Positions 25,832 to 33,870 of a stretch of DNA of 64,000 bases are shown here, one piece after another. The position numbers and the translations under genes are program-made. How positions within the stretch are numbered: position 1 is the stretch's first letter; every line of letters begins with the position of its first letter. Source of the stretch: JAJEBT01 sp965221485. GTDB lineage: Bacteria > Pseudomonadota > Alphaproteobacteria > MPNO01 > UBA830. Under the pieces are notes generated by a model that saw only the letters and a program-made list of their open reading frames with translations, was not told the origin of the DNA and made no database searches. Location: the NCBI GenBank assembly GCA_965221485.1, contig OZ244893.1:4402001-4466000 (forward strand). Direction: 5' to 3'.

Positions 25832-27049
25832 ATGCAGGCGGATCATGCAAGACCGAAAGAAACTTCAGTGGAGGAAGCGGTGGAATTAACGCGCGATGAC
25901 TTTATCGAGAGTGCCCGCGCGCTCGTTCCGGCACTGCGCGAACGGGCCGCCAAGGCGGAAGCGGACAGGCGTATTCCGGAAGCAACGCATCAGGCGTTCG
26001 TCGAGACCCATCTCTATCGGATGTTTCAGCCCAAGAGGTTTGGCGGCCACGAGATGGACCTCGCATTAATGGTCGATGTGGCAGCTGAACTGGGTCGAGG
26101 GTGCGGATCCAGCGCGTGGAATCTGACCAACATTGCCGTGCAAAGCTGGATTCAGGGGATGCATGTGCCGGAAGTCCAGGAAGAAATCTGGGGCGATCAT
26201 CCTGAAGCACTTGTCGCTTCTGCGTTTCCCGGAAAGGGCTCCAGCGTGAAAAAGGTCGACGGGGGCATGGTCGTAGACGGACTCTGGAGTTTTGGCAGCG
26301 GCGTGGACGTCGCGGACTGGAACAACATGCAGATATTCCTGGCGCAGGATGGTGGCCCGCCGAATCACTATTTCGGATTGGTGCCGAGATCAGATTTCGA
26401 AATTGTGGATGACTGGTTCCCTACCGGCCTCGCCGCTACGGGCAGTCGATCGATCAAACTGTCGGAGGTGTTCATACCCGACCGGCGTTTGCAGTTTACC
26501 TCGAACATCAAGGGCGGGGAGTCGCCAGGCAGCAGGATCAACCCGTCCACGCTCTACAAGCTTCCCGTGTTCAGCATCGGTCTGAAACATTTTTCGGGAA
26601 CAGCGCTTGGGATCGCGCGCGGAGGGATCGAGCTGATAGAGGAGGATATGCTCGCCCGCAAGACCGTAACGGGGATGACGCTCGCGGAACAGCCCTCGGT
26701 GTGGCTGCGCCTTGCTGAGTCCGGGGCCGAGGTGGATGCTGCCTGGGCAGTCCTGACAAGGGATTGCGCGGATGCGACGCGACTGCTGGATCAGGGGATC
26801 AATCCGTCTGTGGAAGAATGTCTGAAGTGGCGGCGGAACGATGCGTTTGCGGGGCGCCTCGCCGTCAGCGCGCTCGAGCGGCTGTACAGTCTGACGGGTG
26901 GACGGGCGCTCTCGACAGACAACCCGTTCCAGCGGGCATGGCGCGATGTCCATGCTGCCGTCCAGCAAATGCTCATGTCCTGGGACATGCATGCAACCAA
27001 CTACGGAAAGGTCAGAATGGGTCAGCCATTCGCCGATCCGCGGGTGTGA
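25832..27049 (+). CDS. Acyl-CoA-dehydrogenase-fold flavin monooxygenase (HsaA/HpaB-type group D)
   Basis: A 405-residue flavoprotein of the acyl-CoA dehydrogenase fold. The N-terminal helical domain (PALRERAAKAEADRRIPEAT), the middle beta domain (GLWSFGSGVDVADWNN, then DDWFPTGLAATGSRS) and the C-terminal four-helix domain (NPFQRAWRDVHAAVQQMLMSWD) match the two-component monooxygenases such as HsaA rather than true acyl-CoA dehydrogenases; the catalytic Glu of the latter is not evident. Such enzymes hydroxylate phenolic rings using reduced flavin from a partner reductase, which is not in the window. Neighbouring VOC gene upstream on the same strand. The first ATG at 25832 lacks a strong ribosome binding site; starts a few codons later (GTG at 25880) are possible. 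Confidence 0.8.
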   Translation: MQADHARPKETSVEEAVELTRDDFIESARALVPALRERAAKAEADRRIPEATHQAFVETHLYRMFQPKRFGGHEMDLALMVDVAAELGRGCGSSAWNLTNIAVQSWIQGMHVPEVQEEIWGDHPEALVASAFPGKGSSVKKVDGGMVVDGLWSFGSGVDVADWNNMQIFLAQDGGPPNHYFGLVPRSDFEIVDDWFPTGLAATGSRSIKLSEVFIPDRRLQFTSNIKGGESPGSRINPSTLYKLPVFSIGLKHFSGTALGIARGGIELIEEDMLARKTVTGMTLAEQPSVWLRLAESGAEVDAAWAVLTRDCADATRLLDQGINPSVEECLKWRRNDAFAGRLAVSALERLYSLTGGRALSTDNPFQRAWRDVHAAVQQMLMSWDMHATNYGKVRMGQPFADPRV

Positions 27050-27378
27050 ATGCCCGCCAGCGAACAGAGGCACAAAGGCGAGAAGACATTCGTTACGATC
27101 TGCCATCGTCGGCGCAGAGACCGGCCTGACAGAAATACGCGCTTTCACAAGTCGCACGAAACATCCGGGTCACAGGTTACGCAGACCATCATGTTGGCCG
27201 GTCTGTCCGCGTTTTTGCCGCGGCCCGTGTGCTCCTTCTCGGGCGACGCGGTCTCCCTGCGCCCGGGAACTTCGGGCTTGTCGCCCCGTCGTGACAATGA
27301 CCTGTGAATTCTCGCCCTCGGGAGACGTGTTAAAATGCGGGCGATGTCGATGAAAGCGCGATTTGGCAGGCAGGACCG
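27050..27378. other. Intergenic region
   Basis: About 330 bases between the flavoprotein gene and the small antitoxin-like gene. No open frame with a ribosome binding site, RNA gene or clear promoter was found. Confidence 0.4.
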
Positions 27379-27615
27379 ATGGCCCAACTGACAGTCCGAA
27401 AGATCAGTGAAGAACTGGTGAGTGCGCTCAGTCAGCGAGCAGCTGCCAACAGACGCTCGGCCGAGGAGGAGCATCGGGAAATCCTGTATGCGGCGCTTCT
27501 CGGGAAAGAGACGGATTTTGCGGCAAGGGCGGCAGACATGCGTCAGCGCCTGAAGTCATCGATCGACAGCAGCAGAATAATCCGGGCGGACCGCGACCGG
27601 GACGGCACGGCGTGA
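27379..27615 (+). CDS. FitA-like ribbon-helix-helix antitoxin, no toxin partner seen
   Basis: A 78-residue small DNA-binding protein. MAQLTVRKISEELVSALSQR followed by AAANRRSAEEEHREIL is the usual FitA/VagC-type ribbon-helix-helix pattern: a short beta strand (residues 2-7) and two helices. These proteins normally bind a PIN-domain (VapC/FitB) toxin encoded immediately downstream with overlapping codons, and repress their own promoter. Here a GTG overlapping its last codons leads only to a peptide of about 13 residues before a stop, and no PIN motif follows. It is therefore an orphan antitoxin or the survivor of a decayed pair. Confidence 0.72.
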   Translation: MAQLTVRKISEELVSALSQRAAANRRSAEEEHREILYAALLGKETDFAARAADMRQRLKSSIDSSRIIRADRDRDGTA

Positions 27616-27989
27616 TCGGCCGCGTTGCATTCTCGGGATTGACCCGCGCTTGAGCCTTCAGGGCGGTGCCACGCATCACAGCTTCCGGAACGCGGCTGCA
27701 GGGAGAGACAACGAACAGGCGCGCTCTCCTGAGTCGTTTGGGACGGGCCTCGGTCAACTGTACTCCGACGATCGACGTGACCTTCGGATCGACCGACACT
27801 CCTTGAATATTCGTTATCGCGAAGGTCCGGTCCGGGAAGGCACACCGGGTCCTGTTCACAGGATGTGATCGTCCGAGAGGCAGGGTGTCGGCCGGGAGGG
27901 CATGCGAGCCCTTGATCATCGCCGTTGGGCGGCACTATCTGCCCTGAGCCGGCTTCTGCAACCGGAGCGCGGAAAATCGCAGGGCTCGC
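27616..27989. other. Region where a toxin gene would be expected; nothing recognisable
   Basis: About 370 bases between the antitoxin-like gene and tRNA-Thr. Open frames exist on both strands (for example plus 27650-27868, minus 27428-27919) but none shows a PIN domain, a start signal or any known family. It may contain eroded DNA. Confidence 0.4.
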
Positions 27990-28065
27990 TGGTGCCGGCT
28001 GAGGGACTCGAACCCCCGACCCCCTGATTACAAATCAGATGCTCTACCAGCTGAGCTAAGCCGGC
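27990..28065 (-). tRNA. tRNA-Thr(UGU)
   Basis: Read on the minus strand from 28065 it forms a full cloverleaf: acceptor GCCGGCT pairing with AGCCGGC, D arm with AGCTCAGCTGGTAGAGC, anticodon stem CTGAT/ATCAG around the loop TTTGTAA, T arm with GGTTCGAGTCC, and an encoded CCA. The anticodon TGT lies at complement 28032-28030. In enteric genomes a Thr tRNA belongs to the tRNA group ahead of tuf; here it is 5.4 kb away and on the opposite strand. Confidence 0.95.
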
Positions 28066-28211
28066 GAAGGAAACCCCGATATAGCGTCACAGAGCGTCGT
28101 CGGCAAGGCTTGCAACGGAAAGATGCAGCAGTACTGTGGGCGGGGGCCCTGCATGATAACGGGCCCTGTCGCAGTAGTGCGATCGTGATTGATCACTGGG
28201 GAGAAAACCTG

Positions 28212-29078
28212 ATGCGCTGGCATGAACGCCGAACGGCCTTTCGCGCCCTTCTTGCCGAAGATGACTGTTTCCATCCCGCGTCCGTCTGGGATCCCCTTTC
28301 TGTCCGGATGGCGGAAGAAACCGGGTACGAGGTTGCAATGCTTGCGGGCTCGGTTGCGTCGCTTGCAGTTCTGGGGGCGCCCGACCTGATTCTCCTCACC
28401 CTGTCCGAGTTCGCAGACCAGGCCCACCGAATCAATCGCGCAGGACGCCTGCCCCTGCTGGTGGACGCCGATCACGGATACGGGAACGCACTCAATGTCC
28501 GACGAACGGTCGAGGAACTGGAGACGGCGGGTGTCGCGGCATTGACCATTGAGGACACGGATTTGCCCCGCCCGTTCGGCGAGACCAGTCATCCGCGTCT
28601 CCTGCCGCTTGAGGAGGGCGTGGGCAAGATGCGGGCCGCTCTCGATGCGCGCTGCGACCCTTCGCTCGTCATTGCCGGGCGCACCAGCGCGGCTGCCATT
28701 GCTAATCTTGACGAAGCGCTGCGGCGTGCCAGGGCCTATCAGGACGCCGGTGTCGACGCCGTGTTTCTGACCGGAATCAGTGAGGAGGAGCCAATCAGGG
28801 CGCTCGGTGCAGAGCTCGATGTCCCGATCTTTCTGGGCGGTGCGGGAACCGGCTGCCTCGGGGACCGCCCGTTTCTCGCCTCATGCGGCGTCCGGATTTC
28901 CCTTCAGGGCCACGCACCGATCGCCGCCGCTGTGGAAGCAACCGGAAAGGCCTTTCGGGAGCTGCAGGGCGGCAGGTCTCCCGACAGCGTTTCCGCTACG
29001 GCTTCAGGTGCTGTGATGGATCGACTGACCCGCGAGGCGGATTACCGGGACTGGACCCAGACCTATCTGCAGAAGTGA
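28212..29078 (+). CDS. PEP mutase/isocitrate lyase family enzyme (oxaloacetate decarboxylase-like)
   Basis: A 289-residue TIM-barrel lyase. Diagnostic features are the VWDPLSVRMAEETGYEVAML opening, the metal-binding DADHGYGN around residues 88-95 and IEDTDLPRPFG where isocitrate lyases have the catalytic loop region; the KKCGH motif of true isocitrate lyase is absent. This pattern resembles oxaloacetate decarboxylase-like members rather than methylisocitrate lyase or PEP mutase proper. GGGGAGAAAACCTG before ATG 28212 fixes the start. The converging gene is a DapA-family aldolase, so the pair may handle pyruvate-linked C-C bonds. Confidence 0.8.
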   Translation: MRWHERRTAFRALLAEDDCFHPASVWDPLSVRMAEETGYEVAMLAGSVASLAVLGAPDLILLTLSEFADQAHRINRAGRLPLLVDADHGYGNALNVRRTVEELETAGVAALTIEDTDLPRPFGETSHPRLLPLEEGVGKMRAALDARCDPSLVIAGRTSAAAIANLDEALRRARAYQDAGVDAVFLTGISEEEPIRALGAELDVPIFLGGAGTGCLGDRPFLASCGVRISLQGHAPIAAAVEATGKAFRELQGGRSPDSVSATASGAVMDRLTREADYRDWTQTYLQK

Positions 29079-29097
29079 CCTGCCAGCGGGGAAACAT

Positions 29098-30075
29098 CTA
29101 CTCCGCGGCGATGGCGGTCGGGCCGAGCCCGGCAGCACCTGCCTGCCCGATATGGGCCGCCTCGAGGGCGTCAGAGATCCGCGCAATCTCGACCTCGTCC
29201 AGCTTGACAAGCGGTGGTCGAACGACGGCAGGTCCGTCAATCCGGCCGAGAAGGACGAGGGCCTCCTTCATCCGGTTGTGCATGTCGCCGAAGGGCTCGC
29301 AATAGAACACCTGGGTCGTGTGATAGATGCGGGCTGACAACCGCCGGGCTTCGGCCAGGTTGCCCTTCCGAACCGCACCGAACAATGCCGCCTGCAGATC
29401 CGCAATGACGGACCCGGCGCCCGACAGCAGCCCATCCGCGCCCATGACCAGGGATGAGAGGAGCCAGGCAGAGTTGGTGGACAGGACGTTGACCGGACGT
29501 GCCAACCCGTGAAGGACGTTGATGTGACGCTCATGCACCTGGGGCGGTGACCAGTCCTTGATGGCCTTGACGCTCGGCACGGTCTCGCAGATCCGGACCA
29601 GGGTGTCCAGCGGATAGGCGAGGTCATTGGAATACTGGAACACGATCAGCGGCAGATCCGTCGCGGCGGCGATGGTTTCGAAGTGGGAGAGGCCCATTTC
29701 CGGGCGCCGCCGAATCCCGCCCATGCCAAGTGAATGCGGCGGGAAGCAGAGCAAAGCCGATGCGCCGTGGGACTCGGCCATACGCGCCAGCGCAGCCGCT
29801 TCAAGACTGCCATCGGCATAGATCCCTGCAATCAGCGGCAGCCGGTCTCCGATGACATCGCCGGCTTCATCGAGCATCTGTGCCTGCTCATCAACCGAAC
29901 ATGCATGAATCTCGGACGCGTGTCCGTTGATCGTGATGGCGTCAACGCCGTCAATAGCAGCGACAAAGGCGAGATGGCGTCGGGTCTGATGCCAGTCAAA
30001 CCTGTATTCTGCGTCGAACGCTGCAAGCGTGGCGGGAATGACGCCAGCAGGCACATAGTTCCTGAAACGGGCCAT
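29098..30075 (-). CDS. Dihydrodipicolinate synthase (DapA)-family aldolase/lyase
   Basis: A 325-residue class I aldolase-like enzyme with a TIM barrel. The Schiff-base lysine is Lys173 in VKAIKDW, and the conserved tyrosine is Tyr148 in VFQYSN. The N-terminal part (GVIPATLAAFDAEYRFDW, then GHASEIHACS in place of the GTTGE motif) shows it is not DapA itself, because the pyruvate-binding GTTGE loop is altered to GHASE. Members of this group cleave or form bonds next to pyruvate or act as decarboxylase/dehydratase. The next gene on the same strand upstream encodes a molybdenum hydroxylase subunit, with a 29-base gap between them, so they may be cotranscribed. Confidence 0.8.
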   Translation of the reverse strand: MARFRNYVPAGVIPATLAAFDAEYRFDWHQTRRHLAFVAAIDGVDAITINGHASEIHACSVDEQAQMLDEAGDVIGDRLPLIAGIYADGSLEAAALARMAESHGASALLCFPPHSLGMGGIRRRPEMGLSHFETIAAATDLPLIVFQYSNDLAYPLDTLVRICETVPSVKAIKDWSPPQVHERHINVLHGLARPVNVLSTNSAWLLSSLVMGADGLLSGAGSVIADLQAALFGAVRKGNLAEARRLSARIYHTTQVFYCEPFGDMHNRMKEALVLLGRIDGPAVVRPPLVKLDEVEIARISDALEAAHIGQAGAAGLGPTAIAAE

Positions 30076-30104
30076 GGCCGTTGCTCCCGGTCGGGTCTGT
30101 TTGC

Positions 30105-32492
30105 TCAGGCGGCATTATGACGGGACTCGCCGGCCCTGATCAAGCGCATCAGTTCCATCGGGCCCGCCGGGATTTCGCTCACCCGAACGTCCAGATCGGC
30201 CAGGGCATCATCAATGGCAGAAGCGATGGCGGCCGGAACCGGAACAAGGCCGCTCTCTCCCACCCCCTTGACCCCCAGCGGATTCTGTGACGAGGGAACG
30301 ACAATATGTTCGATTGCGATGTTGGGAACCTCGACAGGACCGGGGACCAGATATTCCGCCAGGTTGGTGGATTGCGGCTGTGCGTATTCATCCCACACCA
30401 TTTTCTCGAACAGGGCGAAACCAAGCCCGTGGGCGGCACCGCCGGCGATCTGACCGTCGATCACAAGTGGATTGATCATGACACCGCAGTCATGGGCGAC
30501 GACATAATTCAGGATCGAAACCTCCCCGGTGCCGGTATCGACCTCGATCTCGGCGACGTGAGCCCCGTTGGAAAACGCCAGGCCATCAATGGGGACCGCA
30601 CCGTTTGCTTCCAGTCCGGGCGCCTCGCCGCCGGGCAGGGCATAACCGGTGGCCGCACCGGACAGCCGCCCCGCCAGTTCGGCCAGATCCATTCCCATGC
30701 CGGGGACGCCACGGACCGCGACGCGGCCTTCGGCAATGTCCAGATCGTCTTCGGAAACCTCGAGCAGGTGAGCGGCAACACGCAGCGCCTTTTCCCGGAC
30801 TTCGATTGCTGCCTGGCGCGCCGATGATCCGGCGGTCACCGCCTGGCGGCTCGAGGCTGCACCCATCCCGTAGGGAATTCGGGAGGTATCGCCGGTAACG
30901 ACGTCGATGTCGTCCATCGAGACACCGAGGGTCTGGGCGACAATCTGCGCCAGCATTGTTCGGGTCCCCTGGCCGATGGCGGCAGCGCCGGACAACACGC
31001 TGACGCGGCCGGAAGGACCGACCCGGACGATCACAGCTTCGAACGGACCGCGTCCCGAACCCTTCAGATAGACGGCGAGACCGATTCCCAGACGGCGCCC
31101 TTCACCGGCAGCGCGGTCCCGGCGTTCGCCAAATCCCTGCCAGTCAGCAGCTTCGAGAGCGGTTTCCAGGCAGCGCGGAAAATCGGCCTCGTCAATGCGA
31201 ATGGCGCTGTCGGCACGGCTGGCCAGCGGCCGGAGATAGGGCATGTCCCGAGGCTGGATCAGATTGCGTCGGCGGATCTCGTCACGGGTCAGCCCGATTT
31301 CGCGTGCCGCCTTGTCGAGCAGGCGCTCCATGACGAAGCAACCCTGGGGATAACCGGCACCGCGAACCGGGGTGACACAGGGCCGGTTGGTAAGAACCAG
31401 CTTGACGTCCAGGGAATAGCTGGGAACCTCGTAGGGCCCGGGTACGATACTGCCGGCGTTCTGCGCGACATTGACGCCGCGGGCCGTATAGGCGCCATGA
31501 TCATGAATCAGGGAACCTCGCAGCCCGCGGATCCCTCCGTCAGGTTCCAGCGCCAGGGACATGTCCCAGACCTGGTCACGTTCCTGGGTCGAGGCCGTAA
31601 AATGCTCACGGCGATCCTCGATCCACTTCACCGGTGTGCCGAGAAGCAGGGAAGCGGCGGCAATGACAATATCTTCAGGATAAAAGACCAGCTTGGGACC
31701 GAAACCGCCGCCGATGTCAGGCGTCACGACGCGGGTGTTGGTCTCACTGCGGCCAAGCAGACGAACCAGCATGCGCTGCGCCATGTGCGGCATCTGGGTT
31801 CCCAGCCATACCGTCAGCTCATCCCCGGCTGTGTCGTAGCGCGCCACGATACCGCGCCCCTCAATCGCCATGCCAAGACCCTTGTGCAGGCGCATCCTGT
31901 CTTCAACGACATACGCAGCGCCACCGAACGCGGCGTCCGTATCGCCGTAACCCATGGAAAAGGCCGCGAGGATGTTGTGTTCGGCATCGCTGTGGGCGAG
32001 CGGCGCACCGGGCCGGGCTGCAGCTTCGATGTCAGCGGAGACGGGGAGTTCCTGGTAGTCAACGATCACGAGCGAAGCAGCGTCTTCCGCAAGATACCGG
32101 CTGTCGGCAATGACGACAGCAACGGCTTCGCCCACATGACAGGTTTCGCGGTGCGCGAGAATGGGCCGGTCCCGGGTCTGCAAATAGGCATTGCTTGGCA
32201 TACCGACCGCGAGGACTTCATCGGTCAGGACCGCAGCGAGGTCCGCCATCGTCAGAACGGCACGGACACCGGGCGCGTCTCTTGCCGGCTCGATATCGAC
32301 GGAGCCGATTCGCGCGTGGGCCAGCGGACTTCGCACGAAGGCGGCATGCAGGAGACCCGGCAGCGGGATATCATCCGCGAATCGGGCCTGGCCCCTCAGC
32401 AGGGAAGGGTCCTCGAGCCGCCGCACGGGCTGGCCGAACGGACCCGAGGCCGTTCCTTCGTCACGGGTTGAAAAATCTTCCAAGACACACAT
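30105..32492 (-). CDS. Molybdenum hydroxylase large subunit (xanthine/CO dehydrogenase family)
   Basis: A 795-residue molybdopterin cytosine dinucleotide-binding subunit of the xanthine dehydrogenase/CoxL family. Visible motifs are the N-terminal hammerhead (RRLEDPSLLRGQARF), IGGGFGPK at residues 260-267, VRGAGYPQG near 375, the molybdopterin loop GAAAIGQGTRTML and the catalytic-glutamate motif GVGESG near the C-terminus. The active-site AYRCSFR of true CO dehydrogenase is not seen. The small 2Fe-2S and medium FAD subunits, normally adjacent, are not in the window. A carbon-hydroxylating role on an aromatic or N-heterocyclic compound is typical for this family. Confidence 0.85.
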   Translation of the reverse strand: MCVLEDFSTRDEGTASGPFGQPVRRLEDPSLLRGQARFADDIPLPGLLHAAFVRSPLAHARIGSVDIEPARDAPGVRAVLTMADLAAVLTDEVLAVGMPSNAYLQTRDRPILAHRETCHVGEAVAVVIADSRYLAEDAASLVIVDYQELPVSADIEAAARPGAPLAHSDAEHNILAAFSMGYGDTDAAFGGAAYVVEDRMRLHKGLGMAIEGRGIVARYDTAGDELTVWLGTQMPHMAQRMLVRLLGRSETNTRVVTPDIGGGFGPKLVFYPEDIVIAAASLLLGTPVKWIEDRREHFTASTQERDQVWDMSLALEPDGGIRGLRGSLIHDHGAYTARGVNVAQNAGSIVPGPYEVPSYSLDVKLVLTNRPCVTPVRGAGYPQGCFVMERLLDKAAREIGLTRDEIRRRNLIQPRDMPYLRPLASRADSAIRIDEADFPRCLETALEAADWQGFGERRDRAAGEGRRLGIGLAVYLKGSGRGPFEAVIVRVGPSGRVSVLSGAAAIGQGTRTMLAQIVAQTLGVSMDDIDVVTGDTSRIPYGMGAASSRQAVTAGSSARQAAIEVREKALRVAAHLLEVSEDDLDIAEGRVAVRGVPGMGMDLAELAGRLSGAATGYALPGGEAPGLEANGAVPIDGLAFSNGAHVAEIEVDTGTGEVSILNYVVAHDCGVMINPLVIDGQIAGGAAHGLGFALFEKMVWDEYAQPQSTNLAEYLVPGPVEVPNIAIEHIVVPSSQNPLGVKGVGESGLVPVPAAIASAIDDALADLDVRVSEIPAGPMELMRLIRAGESRHNAA

Positions 32493-32540
32493 CCTCGCTA
32501 CACTGTGACCGGTCTTGCTGCGATCCGATCACGGGTCTGT

Positions 32541-33341
32541 TCAGGGACGAAGCTGCCGGGTCCATTCATAGAGCGCGATGGAGGCCCCGGCTCCCACGTT
32601 GAGACTCTCCATTGCACCCGGCATGGGGATCCGCGCCATGAAATCGCAGGTCTCGCGAACCAGTGTCCTGAGCCCCCGGCCTTCGGCGCCGACAACGAAA
32701 ATACAGCGATCCGGGAGGTCGAGCTGCGGCAGTCCCGTGGCCGCGGCCGCCTCGAGCCCGACAATCCAGAATCCGGCTTCCCTGAGAGTACCGAGCGCCC
32801 GCACCAGATTGACAGACCGGACAAGGGGAACTGTCTCCAGCGCCCCGGACGCCGCCTTGGCGAGCGTTCCCGACTCGCCCGGGGAATGACGCCCGGTCAG
32901 GATGACCCCGGAAGCATCAAAGGCCGCCGCGGAACGCAGGATCGCGCCGACATTCTGCGGGTCGGTTATGCGATCGAGCACCAGAGCGACGACCGGCTTC
33001 CCGGTCGGGCTGGTGACAGTATCGAGGCTGTGCCCGGGCAGGGAATCGACCAGAAGGGCGAGGCCCTGGTGAACAGCGCCTTCCGGCAACCGGGAATCGA
33101 TGGCCGTGGAGGTGGCTATCGTTACCGCGATCGGCGTCGCGTCCAGTTTGCGGGCGGCCGTGTCTGTCGCCAGCAGCCGGCGGCACCGGCGCCGGGGATT
33201 GGCGAGCGCCGCGGCGACCGCATGGCGGCCCCACAGCCAGTGTCCCGTTGCCGGGGCCCTTTCGCCCTTGCCGACCCGGGTGCGGCCACCCGCCTTGCCG
33301 GAGACACGGTCTCCGGTCGGGTTGTGGTTCTTGCATTCCAT
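32541..33341 (-). CDS. rlmB: 23S rRNA (guanosine-2'-O-)-methyltransferase RlmB
   Basis: A 266-residue SpoU-type (SPOUT) methyltransferase that methylates the 2'-O of a 23S rRNA guanosine (G2251 in E. coli). The three motifs are in order: motif 1 LDRITDPQNVGAILRSAAAF, motif 2 FVVGAEGRGL, motif 3 IPMPGAMESLNVGAGASIALYE, which together bind AdoMet in the deep trefoil knot. An N-terminal RNA-binding portion precedes them (LWGRHAVAAALANPRR). Translation starts at ATG 33341. It runs opposite to the tRNA/tuf/rpoBC region that starts 157 bases away, so the gap carries divergent promoters. Confidence 0.88.
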   Translation of the reverse strand: MECKNHNPTGDRVSGKAGGRTRVGKGERAPATGHWLWGRHAVAAALANPRRRCRRLLATDTAARKLDATPIAVTIATSTAIDSRLPEGAVHQGLALLVDSLPGHSLDTVTSPTGKPVVALVLDRITDPQNVGAILRSAAAFDASGVILTGRHSPGESGTLAKAASGALETVPLVRSVNLVRALGTLREAGFWIVGLEAAAATGLPQLDLPDRCIFVVGAEGRGLRTLVRETCDFMARIPMPGAMESLNVGAGASIALYEWTRQLRP

Positions 33342-33438
33342 GACGCCGGGAGTATATAATGTGCACTCGGACTTGGGCAGACCACGGCGGCGGCTTCGCC
33401 ATGCGGGCAGGCGGGGCCCGTTTGGCCATGCTTTTTCA

Positions 33439-33466
33439 TTGACAACGGGTGCGGGATCCCTTAATT
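33439..33466 (+). promoter_or_regulatory. Possible sigma-70 promoter for tRNA-Tyr/tRNA-Gly/tuf
   Basis: TTGACA at 33439-33444 is a perfect -35 box. The best -10 is a weak CTTAAT/TTAATT at 33460-33466 (spacing 15-16). It lies about 30 bases ahead of tRNA-Tyr, at the right distance for a tRNA promoter, and nothing else in the rlmB-tRNA gap fits better. Confidence 0.45.
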
Positions 33467-33497
33467 CCGCCTTCCCGGCGGCTGTTCTGGAATTCGC

Positions 33498-33582
33498 GGA
33501 GGGATGCCCGAGTGGTTAAAGGGGACGGGCTGTAAACCCGTTGGCTATGCCTACGTTGGTTCGAATCCAACTCCCTCCACCA
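33498..33582 (+). tRNA. tRNA-Tyr(GUA)
   Basis: A class II tRNA of 85 bases with a long variable arm. Acceptor GGAGGGA pairs with TCCCTCC, the anticodon GTA is at 33532-33534 within the loop CTGTAAA, and the T arm has GGTTCGAATCC; CCA is encoded. It starts the tRNA-tuf-secE-nusG series. Confidence 0.95.
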
Positions 33583-33683
33583 GAAACAATTTGCGGAGGT
33601 GATGTTGGCGCAGTCACCCGGGTGCGGATGTGCCGATGGCGACGGTGACGGCGGACATACGAAATCGGAATCATGGAGACAGG

Positions 33684-33757
33684 GCGGGTGTAGCTCAATG
33701 GCAGAGCAGAAGCCTTCCAAGCTTACGACGAGGGTTCGATTCCCTTCACCCGCTCCA
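33684..33757 (+). tRNA. tRNA-Gly(UCC)
   Basis: A 74-base cloverleaf: acceptor GCGGGTG pairing with CACCCGC, D arm AGCTCAATGGCAGAGC, anticodon TCC at 33716-33718 in the loop CTTCCAA, T arm GGTTCGATTCC, encoded CCA. It lies between tRNA-Tyr and tuf, as in many proteobacteria, and is probably processed from the same transcript. Confidence 0.95.
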
Positions 33758-33870
33758 GAATCCCCTGGTACGGGAAGCTCCGGACACGGGACTCCCCGGG
33801 CATGGGGCAGAATCCGGAAGCGCCGGAACGGCAATTGTGAACAGTATCGAAGGCAAGGACTGTAAAGAAA

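Noticed and set aside
27990..28065. tRNA-Thr as an integration site with a duplicated 3' end
   Set aside because: I looked for a repeat of the tRNA 3' end elsewhere in the window and saw none; no integrase gene is present.
30105..32492. Assignment of the molybdenum hydroxylase as CO dehydrogenase (CoxL)
   Set aside because: The AYRCSFR active-site motif of form I CO dehydrogenase is not seen and coxS/coxM are absent.
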